Of a stretch of 11,314 bases of DNA, positions 1 to 8,553 are shown in pieces (position 1 is the first letter of the stretch; every line of letters begins with the position of its first letter). The DNA comes from Candidatus Falkowiibacteriota bacterium. GTDB lineage: Bacteria; Patescibacteriota; Patescibacteriia; Patescibacteriales; JALSMD01. The notes beneath the pieces are model-generated. The model ran no database searches. It saw only the letters and a program-made list of their open reading frames with translations, and was not told the DNA's origin. A program made the position numbers and the translations under genes. The stretch spans positions 1-11,314 of the forward strand of contig JALSMD010000094.1 of assembly GCA_026987855.1 (NCBI GenBank), written 5' to 3'.

Positions 1-1
1 T

Positions 2-448
2 CAGGAAACTATCACCATTAAAACTGTTAAAAATGAATTGAAACATGTTCGTGTTTTAGGTCCATGTACAGAGAGAACACAAATAGAAATTTCCAAGACA
101 GATGCTTATTATTTAGGAATACCCGCTTTAGTACGGGAAAGCGGAGATTTGGACGGGACTCCTGGTTTAACCTTAGTAGGGCCAAAAGGAGAGATTAAAA
201 TTAGAAGCGGAGTAATTTTAGCGCATCGCCATATCCATGCTTCTCCTGCTGATGCTAAAAAATATGGTTTAAAACACGGCCAAATGGTTTCTGTAAAATT
301 TGCTTACGGAAATCGCGCTTTGACTTTTCATAATGTTTTGGTAAGAGTTCATAAAAATTTTGTTTGGAGAATGCAAGTTGATACAGATGAAGCTAATGCT
401 GCCGGAATTGATGATGAACATAATATTGGAGAAGTGATTATAGATTAA
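2..448 (+). CDS. pduL: PduL-type phosphate acyltransferase (phosphotransacylase), 5' end outside window
   Basis: This enzyme family moves an acyl group between coenzyme A and phosphate (acetyl-CoA or propanoyl-CoA to the acyl phosphate). With acetate kinase it would give ATP by substrate-level phosphorylation. The reading frame is open to the left edge (it begins QETITIKTVKNE), so the TTG at 38 is an internal Leu codon and not the start. About 148 residues are present of the roughly 200-220 usual for PduL, so the N-terminal zinc-binding His motif lies outside. Family marks are RVLGP (nt 50-64), a segment reading SGDLDGTPGLTLVGPKG, the second His cluster HRHIH (nt 224-238) that helps bind zinc, and DTDEANAAGI near the C-terminus. 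It ends with TAA, and a 96-nt AT-rich gap separates it from the next gene. The family call is firm; acetyl versus propanoyl preference cannot be read from the sequence. Confidence 0.93.
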   Translation, partial: QETITIKTVKNELKHVRVLGPCTERTQIEISKTDAYYLGIPALVRESGDLDGTPGLTLVGPKGEIKIRSGVILAHRHIHASPADAKKYGLKHGQMVSVKFAYGNRALTFHNVLVRVHKNFVWRMQVDTDEANAAGIDDEHNIGEVIID

Positions 449-544
449 TTTTCATATTTTATAATCTTAAATTAATATTTTAAAGAAAATCAGAAGTTGG
501 GATGATTTTAAATTATAAGTTATGAATTGTAAGTATTGCGAATT

Positions 545-2107
545 ATGACTAAAACCATTTTAATAACAGGGGGAGCTGGTTTTATAGGCTCCCATCTTTG
601 TGATTATTTTATTAAAGAAGGACACAAAGTAATTTGTGTTGATTCTTTTTTTTCTGGCAAAAAAGAAAATATTGTTCATTTGCTTAGTCATAAAAACTTT
701 ACTTTAATTAGGCATAATGTAATTTACCCTTTGAACAAAAAATTTGTTCAACTTGATGAGATTTATAATTTAGCTTGTCCGGCAAGTCCTATTCAATATC
801 AATTTGATCCAATTTTAACTTTACGCACAAGTGTTGATGGAATGCGTAATATGCTTGACTTAGCGCGTAAGTATAACGCTAAAATTCTACAAGCTTCTAC
901 ATCAGAAATATACGGTGATCCGCTAGAACATCCCCAAAAAGAAAGTTATTTTGGAAATGTGAATCCAATTGGAAAACGCAGCTGTTATGACGAAGGCAAA
1001 AGAGCAGCCGAATCTTTATGTAAAGATTATAAAAATAAATATAAAGTAGATGTACGCATTGTTAGGCTTTTTAACATTTATGGACCACGAATGATGTTTA
1101 ATGACGGTCGAGTTATTTCTAACTTTATTTTACAGGCTCTTCTAGGAGAAGACATCACGGTTCATGGCACGGGAGAGCAGTCACGTAGTTTTATGTATAT
1201 TGATGATTTAATTGAAGGATTAGTTAAAGTTATGTCAGCTCCAGTAGACGAAATCGGATTGGGTCCTATTAACTTAGGCAATCCAGATGAACGCAAGATA
1301 AAAGATCTAGCGCAAGAGATAAAAGATTTATCTAAAAGTAAAAGCCGTATTGTCTATATTGACTACGAAAAAATTCCTGAGAGGTTAGGCGACCCTCAAA
1401 GAAGGTGTCCTGACATTACTTTAGCAAAGCAAAAACTTAATTGGGAGCCAAAGATTGGATTTAGAAAGGGGCTAGTAAGAACTATAGAAGATTTTAAAAG
1501 AAGGTTGACTAACAAAACTAAAATAATTATTTTTATACCATCATATTTTCCGTTTAAAGGACCAGTGGAGTCAACAATTAAAGAGTTAACAGATCGCTTA
1601 ATTTCTTATGATTTTGATTTGCTTACAGCAAAATTTGAAAAAAATTTGCCAAAACAAGAGAAAATTGGTCGCACCAATGTTTATCGTTTAGGTTTAGGCA
1701 CAAAAATAGATAAATACTTATTACCGTTATTAGCAACTTTTAAAGCTTTGAAATTGACAAAGAAGAACAATTATGAGGTTGTTTGGGGGGTTATGGCTAG
1801 TTATGGTTCTTTAGCTGCTATTTTATTCTCTTTATTGTCAAGAAAGGCGATATTATTAAGTTTGTATGAAGGTAAAATTAGAGACACAAATTCATTACGT
1901 CGCCGCTTTTTAATACCAATTTATAAATTAATCTTTAAGAAAGCTCATCGCTTGCAAGTAGTAGCAAAGTTAACCCAACAACAGCTTGCCTGGCTTGAAG
2001 ACAAAAAAAATTTACAGACTATCAATCTTGAAGAAGGATGGGACTATTTAGCTAAAAAAACAAAGGAAAAATTTCAAGAATTAGAGATTTTAAGTTCTAG
2101 GCTGTAA
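545..2107 (+). CDS. UDP-glucuronate decarboxylase fused to a shortened GT4-type glycosyltransferase
   Basis: Residues 1 to about 318 are an extended SDR enzyme of the UDP-glucuronate decarboxylase (UXS) type, which makes UDP-xylose from UDP-glucuronate with bound NAD. It has the Rossmann motif GGAGFIG (9-15), TSEIYGDP (119-126), the GNVNPIG stretch and SCYDEGK with catalytic Tyr148 and Lys152, then the RSFMYIDDL segment (214-222). UXS proteins usually end near 310-320 residues; this one has 520. From about residue 325 (IIIFIPSYFPFKGPVE) it resembles the N-terminal half of a GT4 (GT-B fold) glycosyltransferase, with WGVMASYGSLAA at 414-425. The nucleotide-sugar-binding half with its EX7E motif is absent. 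The last 25 residues (EGWDYLAKKTKEKFQEL) look like the closing helix of a GT4 enzyme, which suggests an in-frame internal loss. ATG at 545 is chosen over an upstream TTG at 536 because it directly precedes the first beta strand. UXS activity is likely; glycosyltransferase activity is doubtful. Confidence 0.88.
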   Translation: MTKTILITGGAGFIGSHLCDYFIKEGHKVICVDSFFSGKKENIVHLLSHKNFTLIRHNVIYPLNKKFVQLDEIYNLACPASPIQYQFDPILTLRTSVDGMRNMLDLARKYNAKILQASTSEIYGDPLEHPQKESYFGNVNPIGKRSCYDEGKRAAESLCKDYKNKYKVDVRIVRLFNIYGPRMMFNDGRVISNFILQALLGEDITVHGTGEQSRSFMYIDDLIEGLVKVMSAPVDEIGLGPINLGNPDERKIKDLAQEIKDLSKSKSRIVYIDYEKIPERLGDPQRRCPDITLAKQKLNWEPKIGFRKGLVRTIEDFKRRLTNKTKIIIFIPSYFPFKGPVESTIKELTDRLISYDFDLLTAKFEKNLPKQEKIGRTNVYRLGLGTKIDKYLLPLLATFKALKLTKKNNYEVVWGVMASYGSLAAILFSLLSRKAILLSLYEGKIRDTNSLRRRFLIPIYKLIFKKAHRLQVVAKLTQQQLAWLEDKKNLQTINLEEGWDYLAKKTKEKFQELEILSSRL

Positions 2108-2319
2108 AAAAGTAAAAATCTTAAACATTTAAAAACAGTAAAGGAATTAAAACTAAAAACCACAAAATAAAAATAATAACCCCTGTATAAAATTTGTATA
2201 TTTTAAATGAATTGAAATTCAAAAGTATAAATTTAGTGATATTTTAAAAATTATCTTTAATTTTTAGTTCAAAATATTTTGTTAATTTTATTTTTTTATT
2301 GTTTTTTAACTTAAGACCA
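2108..2319. other. AT-rich intergenic spacer, no clear element
   Basis: This 212-nt gap lies between the fused decarboxylase gene and the glycosyltransferase gene and is extremely AT-rich. I see only weak candidates: TTGAAA at 2212-2217 without a good -10 at the right distance, TATAAA at 2186-2191 without a -35, and an all-AT inverted repeat (2245-2253 with 2258-2266). None is strong enough to call. A promoter for the glycosyltransferase, DUF4012 and ATPase genes may be here, since the gap is the longest between protein genes in the window. Confidence 0.4.
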
Positions 2320-3480
2320 ATGAAAAAACATAACAAAAAAATTATCGGCATTGACGCTCGTCTTTATGGTTCTGTCGGACGAGGTTTGGGGCGTTATATA
2401 AAAGAAGTTATAGATAGAATCGTAGATAAAATTGATAATCCCTTGAAGGGTGGAGAGGGAAAAAATAAATATGTTATTTTTTTAGGGAAAGATAATTTTA
2501 AAGAATTTAAAACAACTAATCCAAATGCCAAAAAAGTACTTTGCAAGACAAGATGGTATAGCATAAAAGAGCAAATAGTTATGCCTTTTTTTATTTTGAA
2601 AGAAAAAATTGATTTAATGCATTTTCCCCATTTCAATATTCCTATTTTTTGTCCTTCTAGATTTATTGTTACTATTCATGATTTAATTTTAACTAAATTC
2701 CCCACTTTGCGCGCTACTACTTTGTATTCCATTTTATATAAAATTAAAAATTTGGGCTACAAAGTAGTAATTTCTACTGCAGTACATCGATCTGAGCAGA
2801 TTATTACAGTATCCAATTTTACAAGAAAGGACATTATAAAACAATTTAAAATTAGTGCTAATAAAATTATAGTTACTTATGAAGGAATAACAAAAACTAT
2901 AAAATATAATCCGATAGATAATAATGAAGAAAAAGTTCTTTTATGGTATAATATAAAAAAACCATTTTTGCTTTATGTAGGCAGCGCTTATCCGCATAAA
3001 AATTTAGAATTATTAATTAAAGCTTTTAGAAATATCAGAAAGAGATATCCGAATTTACATTTAGTTTTGGTAGGCAGGGAGGATTATTTTTATCAAAAGC
3101 TTAAACAGGCGAACAAACAGACACCTTGTATTGTTTTTACTGGTTATGTTCCCGACAAAGATTTAAGGATATTATATAAAAATGCTTTGGCATATGTTTT
3201 TCCTTCAATTTATGAAGGTTTTGGTTTGCCACCTCTAGAGGCAATAATAAATCATTGTCCGGTTGTAAGCTCTAATCAGGCAAGTATGCCAGAAATATTA
3301 GGAAAAAGCGCTCTTTATTTTAATCCTTTTAAGGTAAAAGAGATTGAGAATAAACTTAAACAAATCATTGATGATGAAAATTTAAGAAAAGATTTAGTAA
3401 AGACCGGTTTAGATTATATAAAAAAATATAATTGGGATAAGTGCGCTCAACAAACTTTTGAGTTGTATTGTAAAAATTAG
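2320..3480 (+). CDS. GT4-family glycosyltransferase (glycosyltransferase group 1)
   Basis: A GT-B fold retaining glycosyltransferase of 386 residues, the usual size for the family. It would move a sugar from a nucleotide-sugar donor to a growing surface glycan at the inner face of the membrane. The N-terminal acceptor domain has IGIDARLYG (9-17), GLGRYIKEV (22-30) and LMHFPHFNIPIF followed by VTIHDLI (to 123). The C-terminal donor domain has YVGSAYPHKNLELL (219-232), VLVGRED, FTGYVPDKDL and the EX7E signature EGFGLPPLE with Glu299 and Glu307. The pattern is nearest to bacterial mannosyltransferase-like GT4 enzymes, but donor and acceptor cannot be told. I prefer ATG at 2320 over an upstream TTG at 2299, because the added residues are unconserved-looking and the beta strand starts just after the ATG. 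Residues 41-47 (PLKGGEG) look like a small insertion. The next gene begins 9 nt after the stop, which suggests one operon. Confidence 0.92.
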   Translation: MKKHNKKIIGIDARLYGSVGRGLGRYIKEVIDRIVDKIDNPLKGGEGKNKYVIFLGKDNFKEFKTTNPNAKKVLCKTRWYSIKEQIVMPFFILKEKIDLMHFPHFNIPIFCPSRFIVTIHDLILTKFPTLRATTLYSILYKIKNLGYKVVISTAVHRSEQIITVSNFTRKDIIKQFKISANKIIVTYEGITKTIKYNPIDNNEEKVLLWYNIKKPFLLYVGSAYPHKNLELLIKAFRNIRKRYPNLHLVLVGREDYFYQKLKQANKQTPCIVFTGYVPDKDLRILYKNALAYVFPSIYEGFGLPPLEAIINHCPVVSSNQASMPEILGKSALYFNPFKVKEIENKLKQIIDDENLRKDLVKTGLDYIKKYNWDKCAQQTFELYCKN

Positions 3481-3489
3481 ATTTATTTT

Positions 3490-5901
3490 ATGAAGGTAAA
3501 TAAATTATATATTAGACAACAGGAAAAACTAAAACCTTCTCAATTTTTGGTTGATTTATCAAAAGAGACAAATAATCAAAAAAAAGACATTGGGGAAAAT
3601 AGAAAAAAAAGAAATTATGAAATATTTAATATTGTAAAAAAATTAACTTTTTATCCCCTGATATTAACATTTTTTAAAATGTTCTTTTTTGTTTTTTGGA
3701 GTGTATATAAAATTTCTTATAATGTTGGTTGGTTTTGTCTTTTTTTGGTAAGATTTATTTATTTTTCTGTAATATTTAGTTTTAATTTTTTAAAAAATCA
3801 AATAACTAGTTTATTTACAAAGAACAAAGAAGAACAAGTAGTTTTAAATAATAGAACTAATTTTTTGCGCAAAATAGTATTTAAAAAAATATTGAGTTTT
3901 GTAACAATAGTTATTATTATTGTTTTACCATTTAAGTTTGTTGACTATTATCGATCTTTGAATATTGAAGTAATTAAGGGTAGAGTTCTAGGGGCATCAG
4001 AAGAAGCGGTTCGCGAAATGGTAAACGCTTCCAAATTTGTTGCTAATATGGAATTTGACAAGGCTGGAGAAAATTTTGTTCAAGCCCAGAAATCTTTTCA
4101 AAATGCCCAAGAGGAATTAAAACAAATTAACGATTTTCTTTTTGTCTTAGCTAATTTACTTCCAAGCAAGAAAGCAAAGATGGCCAGTAATGCCAAGTTG
4201 ATATTAGAAGCAGGAAAAATAGGGGCTAATTTAGGTTTTACTTTGAATCAAGGCATTGAAGTATTAGTAAATGAAAAAGACCTAGACAAAAAAATAGATT
4301 TATTTTCTTTGGCTTTGGATAACGCTAGTGTTTCAGCAAATCAATTAAATTATTTAATCAATAAGATAGATTTTAATAGTTTGCCCAATGAATATAAAGA
4401 GGAATTTGTTTTAATGCAAGATAAGATTGATGATCTAAATCAAATTTTACAAGATTTTGATAATTTAATAAAAAAAGCCAAAATATTTTTAGGATTTAAA
4501 TATGATAGAAGATATTTATTGATTTTTCAAAATAATGCAGAATTAAGGGCAACGGGTGGTTTTATTGGGAGTTATGCTATTGTTGATTTCCGAAAAGGTA
4601 AAATTGTTAATATTGAAATTCCAACAGGAGGAGGTTATGACACAGAAGCAGGAATGAGAGAAGCAATTATTTCTCCAGAACCTTTGCATCTAATAAATCC
4701 TCGTTGGTATTTTTGGGATTCTAATTGGTGGCCAGATTGGCCAACTTCAGCTCGTCAAATTATGAAATTTTATGAAAAAAGCGGAGGGTCTACCGTAGAT
4801 GGAGTAATTAGTTTAACTCCTACGGTTTTTGAGGAAGTTTTAAAAATTACAGGACCGATAGATATGAGAGAGGGATACGGCATTATATTTGATAGTGATA
4901 ATTTTTGGTTAGAAACCCAGAGAATTGTAGAATATCAAAAATATAAGAAATGCGCAACTACAACCGAATCTTTCACGGCAGAGTGCAAAAAGGAAAAACC
5001 AAAAAAGATAATAAAAGATTTATTCAATAAAGTATTAAAAATACTTCCCCAAAAGCTAAATAACAAAGAAAATTTATTAGATTTAATTAAAATTTTAAAT
5101 AAGAATTTAAATGAAAAGCAGATATTGGTTTATTTTAATAACGAAGATTTACAGCAAATTATTAAACAATACAACTGGGAAGCAGAAATTAAAGATTTTC
5201 CTTATGATTATTTAATGGTAGTTGATACTAACATTGGTGGCGGCAAAAGCGATCGAAAAGTTTACCGAGAGATTAATCATTTGGCCACAATAGAATCAGA
5301 CGGATCTATTATTGACACTTTAACCATTAAAATAAATCACAATGCCAGAAAAGGAGAAGAGTTTGTGGGAGTAAGAAACGTTGATTGGTTGCGTGTTTAT
5401 GTTCCTAAAGGTAGCATTTTAATAAGTGCAAGTGGTTTTAATCCTCCCCCGAAAAAATTATTTGAAGAACCTGGAGAGAGTTGGAAATATGATGATTTTA
5501 TTCTTACGCACGAAAAACTGGCTAAAAGACATCAATTATCAGGAACTTTAATTTACAGCGAATTTAATAAAACTGTTTTTGCTAATTGGGTTCAGACAGA
5601 TCCAGAACAAAGCAGTATTATTAGGCTGAAATACAAACTTCCTTTTAAAATTAAAACAAAATCAGATAATAATTCTCTGTGGGATAAAATTTTGTCTAAT
5701 TTTAATAAAGAATTACCAGATAATTCCTTTTATGCTTTATTAATCCAAAAGCAACCTGGCACAAAAAATTATTTTTTAAATGCACAAATTTCTTTTCCTA
5801 CTAAATGGAACATACAATGGTGTTACCCGGAAATTAATAAGTGCCAAATAAATGAGCAGTTAAACTTTGATAAATATCAGGTTGTTATTTTTAATAATTA
5901 A
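3490..5901 (+). CDS. DUF4012 domain membrane protein
   Basis: A large 803-residue protein with a Lys-rich cytoplasmic N-terminus (1-51) and hydrophobic segments near 52-72, 80-101 and 134-152. A long, mainly helical stretch follows (about 170-335, rich in Ala, Lys and Gln). The DUF4012 domain then begins at YLLIFQNNAELRATGGFIGSY (342-362). Typical marks are the PTGGGYD turn, the DSNWWPDWPTSARQ segment (410-423) and, further on, a beta-rich C-terminal part. With three predicted membrane spans the large domain would lie outside the membrane. Its only cysteines are Cys488/Cys499 and Cys778/Cys785, plus Cys83 in a membrane span, so the outer part has an even number that could form two local disulfides. 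The function of DUF4012 is not established; the family often lies in polysaccharide clusters, as here after a glycosyltransferase. The ATPase gene starts 5 nt after the stop, so the two products may act in one envelope system. Confidence 0.9.
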   Translation: MKVNKLYIRQQEKLKPSQFLVDLSKETNNQKKDIGENRKKRNYEIFNIVKKLTFYPLILTFFKMFFFVFWSVYKISYNVGWFCLFLVRFIYFSVIFSFNFLKNQITSLFTKNKEEQVVLNNRTNFLRKIVFKKILSFVTIVIIIVLPFKFVDYYRSLNIEVIKGRVLGASEEAVREMVNASKFVANMEFDKAGENFVQAQKSFQNAQEELKQINDFLFVLANLLPSKKAKMASNAKLILEAGKIGANLGFTLNQGIEVLVNEKDLDKKIDLFSLALDNASVSANQLNYLINKIDFNSLPNEYKEEFVLMQDKIDDLNQILQDFDNLIKKAKIFLGFKYDRRYLLIFQNNAELRATGGFIGSYAIVDFRKGKIVNIEIPTGGGYDTEAGMREAIISPEPLHLINPRWYFWDSNWWPDWPTSARQIMKFYEKSGGSTVDGVISLTPTVFEEVLKITGPIDMREGYGIIFDSDNFWLETQRIVEYQKYKKCATTTESFTAECKKEKPKKIIKDLFNKVLKILPQKLNNKENLLDLIKILNKNLNEKQILVYFNNEDLQQIIKQYNWEAEIKDFPYDYLMVVDTNIGGGKSDRKVYREINHLATIESDGSIIDTLTIKINHNARKGEEFVGVRNVDWLRVYVPKGSILISASGFNPPPKKLFEEPGESWKYDDFILTHEKLAKRHQLSGTLIYSEFNKTVFANWVQTDPEQSSIIRLKYKLPFKIKTKSDNNSLWDKILSNFNKELPDNSFYALLIQKQPGTKNYFLNAQISFPTKWNIQWCYPEINKCQINEQLNFDKYQVVIFNN

Positions 5902-5906
5902 AAAAT

Positions 5907-8441
5907 ATGAATTACGGTTTAACTAACCAAAATGATTATTTGTTTTCAGAAATAGATACAGGTTTATCCACTTTTACTTTTGATATGTTTGTTTTGTTTT
6001 TAGAAGTGGTTGTAGGTGTTATTATAGCCTTATTCATTATTAGAAAAATTGTTCGTTTTTTTGCTAGTAAAAACCATTATTTTGATCATGTTGTTTTTTT
6101 GGTACGCTTACCAAAAGAGAAACCAAGCGATAAAGACAAAGAATTTTCGGTTCAACAATTGCATGAGGAAATTGCGCGAGGAGAAACTATTTTTTCAGCT
6201 ATTGGAGGTTTAAGAGCGCAAAGGGGTTTAAAGGCGTGGTTTTTGGGACGCAACGATCACTTTTCTTTTGAGATTGTAGCCAACAAAAAAATCATTTCTT
6301 TTTATGTGGTAGCTCCTAGAAAAATGGGTAATTATTTACAACAGAGAATCCAAGCTTATTACCCAGAGGCAGTGATGGAAGAAGTCGAAGATTATAATAT
6401 TTTTTCTTCTCATAGCTGTGTTTTAGGCGGCGTATTAAAGACAAGACGTAATTTTATCTTTCCCTTAAAAACATATCAAAAACAAGAAGAAGACCCCTTA
6501 AATTCTATTATCAATGCAATGTCTAAATTAGAAGAAGATGAGGGTGTGGCTATTCAATATATAATAAGAAGCGCAAAAGCAGAGTGGCATAAAAAAGTTA
6601 GTAATGTAGTGAGGGAGGTTAGCAAAGGAAAAACTATAAACGAGGCAATTAAAACTACATTTCTAAGCAAGATCTTTGTTATATTAGCAGAAATTATTAA
6701 AGCGGCTAAACCCACTTCTCCTGATGAGAAACAAAGACAAATACAAGAACCCAAAAGATTAACTCCAATGGAAGAGGAAATGTTAAAAGGTTTTGAAGAA
6801 AAAAATTCAAAGGCAGGCTTAGATGTCAACTTGCGTATTATAGTTAGCGCTCACAACAAAGGAAAAGCCCAAATTTATTTAGATAATTTGGTCGGAGTTT
6901 TCAGTCAATATAATTATTATGAATATGGGAATAGTTTTCCCAATAAAGCCTATACTCGCAATCAGAAAAAGATTATCCATAATTTTATCTATCGACGTTT
7001 TGATGAAAAACAAAGTTTTCTGTTGAATACTGAAGAAGTGGCAAGCCTTTATCATTTTCCTTTAAAACATGCAGAAACTCCTAACATTTTATGGTTAACT
7101 GCGCGTTATGCGCCAGCTCCAACAAGTGTTCCCAATGAGGGAATATTGTTAGGGTATAATGTTTATCGAGGAATAGTGAAAGACATCCATATTAAACGTG
7201 ATGATCGTCGTCGCCATACTTATATTATTGGTAAATCTGGAGTTGGTAAATCCGTATTATTAGCTAGCATGGCTATACAAGACATTGTAAGTGGCGAAGG
7301 AGTATGTGTAATTGATCCGCACGGCGACTTGATTGATGATATAATTCCCAGAATACCACCAGAAAGAGCAGAAGATGTTATCTATTTTAATCCTGCTGAT
7401 ATTGAAAGGCCACTAGCTCTTAATTTACTTGAATATGATCCACGTTATCCAGAGCAAAAGACATTTGTTATTAATGAAATGATAAAGATTTTTGATAAAT
7501 TATATGATTTAAGACAAACAGGCGGTCCAATTTTTGAACAATATATGCGCAACGCTATGCTTTTAGTAATGAACGACCCCGAAACAGGCTCTACTTTAAT
7601 GGAAATACCAAAAGTATTAGCAGATCCAGATTTCAGAAAAATGAAATTAGAAAGATGTAATGATATTACAGTAGTTGATTTTTGGAAAAAAGAAGCTGAA
7701 AAAGCAGGAGGGGATGCTGCCTTAGCTAATGTAGTCCCCTATGTTACATCCAAACTTACGCAGTTTATTTCTAATGATATGATGCGTCCAATTATTGGCC
7801 AACAAAAAAGCTCTTTTAATGTAAGAGATATTATGAATAAAAGGAAAATTTTATTAGTCAATTTATCTAAAGGTCAAGTAGGAGAAATGAATTCTTATCT
7901 TTTAGGAATGATTTTAGTAGGCAAAATTTTAATGGCCGCTATGTCTCGAACCGATATTCCAAAAGAAGAACGTAAAGATTTTTACTTATATATTGATGAA
8001 TTTCAGAATTTTACTACTGATTCAATTTGTGCTATATTATCGGAAGCCAGAAAATACAATTTAAATTTAATTATGGCGCACCAGTATTTGGGACAATTAG
8101 TGGTTAATAATGACACTTCTATTAAAGATGCGGTTTTTGGCAATGTTGGTACATGGATAACATTCAAGATTGGTTCAGAAGATGCGGAGGTGTTGGAAAA
8201 AGAATTTTCGCCTGTTTTTAATCAATATGATTTAATAAATATAGAGAAATATACTGCTTATGTAAAGCTGTTAGTAGATAATACAGCTACTAGGCCATTT
8301 TCTATGCATACTATTTGGCCATTGCCTGGTGTTGTTCGCGAAGAAGTTGGCCTTAAAATTAAAACTTTGAGCAGATTAAAATATGGTCAAGACAGAAATT
8401 TGATAGAAGCAGAAATTAGAAAAAGGTCCCAATATTATTAA
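5907..8441 (+). CDS. Membrane-anchored VirD4/TraG/HerA-superfamily ATPase (type IV secretion-like DNA-binding domain)
   Basis: An 844-residue P-loop ATPase of the FtsK-HerA/VirD4 superfamily, whose members move DNA or protein through membranes as hexamers. One membrane span lies at about residues 27-47, followed by a basic stop (RKIVR). Residues about 60-400 form an N-terminal region resembling those before the motor domain in VirB4/TraC-like proteins. The motor domain begins with the Walker A motif GKSGVGKS (442-449; Lys448), followed by VCVIDPHGDLIDDI. Walker B is FYLYIDEFQNF with Asp697 and Glu698, and the later IMAHQYLGQL holds a conserved Gln. The C-terminal part contains GTWITFKIGSEDAE, typical of this group. 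No relaxase, VirB6/B8/B9/B10 or pilin gene lies nearby, so conjugation is not shown. Such stand-alone ATPases are common in CPR genomes and could serve DNA uptake, secretion or envelope assembly. Superfamily firm, substrate unknown. Confidence 0.9.
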   Translation: MNYGLTNQNDYLFSEIDTGLSTFTFDMFVLFLEVVVGVIIALFIIRKIVRFFASKNHYFDHVVFLVRLPKEKPSDKDKEFSVQQLHEEIARGETIFSAIGGLRAQRGLKAWFLGRNDHFSFEIVANKKIISFYVVAPRKMGNYLQQRIQAYYPEAVMEEVEDYNIFSSHSCVLGGVLKTRRNFIFPLKTYQKQEEDPLNSIINAMSKLEEDEGVAIQYIIRSAKAEWHKKVSNVVREVSKGKTINEAIKTTFLSKIFVILAEIIKAAKPTSPDEKQRQIQEPKRLTPMEEEMLKGFEEKNSKAGLDVNLRIIVSAHNKGKAQIYLDNLVGVFSQYNYYEYGNSFPNKAYTRNQKKIIHNFIYRRFDEKQSFLLNTEEVASLYHFPLKHAETPNILWLTARYAPAPTSVPNEGILLGYNVYRGIVKDIHIKRDDRRRHTYIIGKSGVGKSVLLASMAIQDIVSGEGVCVIDPHGDLIDDIIPRIPPERAEDVIYFNPADIERPLALNLLEYDPRYPEQKTFVINEMIKIFDKLYDLRQTGGPIFEQYMRNAMLLVMNDPETGSTLMEIPKVLADPDFRKMKLERCNDITVVDFWKKEAEKAGGDAALANVVPYVTSKLTQFISNDMMRPIIGQQKSSFNVRDIMNKRKILLVNLSKGQVGEMNSYLLGMILVGKILMAAMSRTDIPKEERKDFYLYIDEFQNFTTDSICAILSEARKYNLNLIMAHQYLGQLVVNNDTSIKDAVFGNVGTWITFKIGSEDAEVLEKEFSPVFNQYDLINIEKYTAYVKLLVDNTATRPFSMHTIWPLPGVVREEVGLKIKTLSRLKYGQDRNLIEAEIRKRSQYY

Positions 8442-8463
8442 TTTGTTTAATAAGATATTCTTC

Positions 8464-8492
8464 TTTACAAAAGAAAATTGATAATTTATAAT
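8464..8492 (+). promoter_or_regulatory. Candidate sigma70-type promoter for the unknown gene and dnaX
   Basis: A -35 box TTTACA (8464-8469, one change from TTGACA) and a perfect -10 box TATAAT (8487-8492) are 17 nt apart, the ideal spacing. Transcription would begin near 8499, giving a leader of about 55 nt that is A-rich and almost lacks G. A 6-bp inverted repeat, TTCTTT/AAAGAA (8461-8466 and 8470-8475), covers the -35 box; it may be an operator or chance. In DNA this AT-rich a TATAAT alone means little; the pair with correct spacing and place just before a gene gives it weight. Confidence 0.6.
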
Positions 8493-8553
8493 AAAAAAAC
8501 ACTAAAAACAAAAAAAATGAAATCTAAATAATTTTTAAAATTAAACAAAAAAT

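Noticed and set aside
460..465. Perfect TATAAT before the decarboxylase gene
   Set aside because: No acceptable -35 at 16-18 nt upstream; a lone TATAAT is common in DNA this AT-rich.
2245..2266. Inverted repeat as terminator of the decarboxylase gene
   Set aside because: The stem is made of A-T pairs only and sits 140 nt after the stop; too weak to call.
2394..2636. Minus-strand 80-codon frame in the glycosyltransferase gene
   Set aside because: Antisense shadow of a gene with clear GT4 motifs.
6554..6829. Minus-strand 91-codon frame in the ATPase gene
   Set aside because: Antisense shadow, no start signal and no family resemblance.
8517..8531. Four-codon frame (MKSK) between promoter and the unknown gene
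   Set aside because: Too short, no ribosome site, and expected by chance in an A-rich leader.
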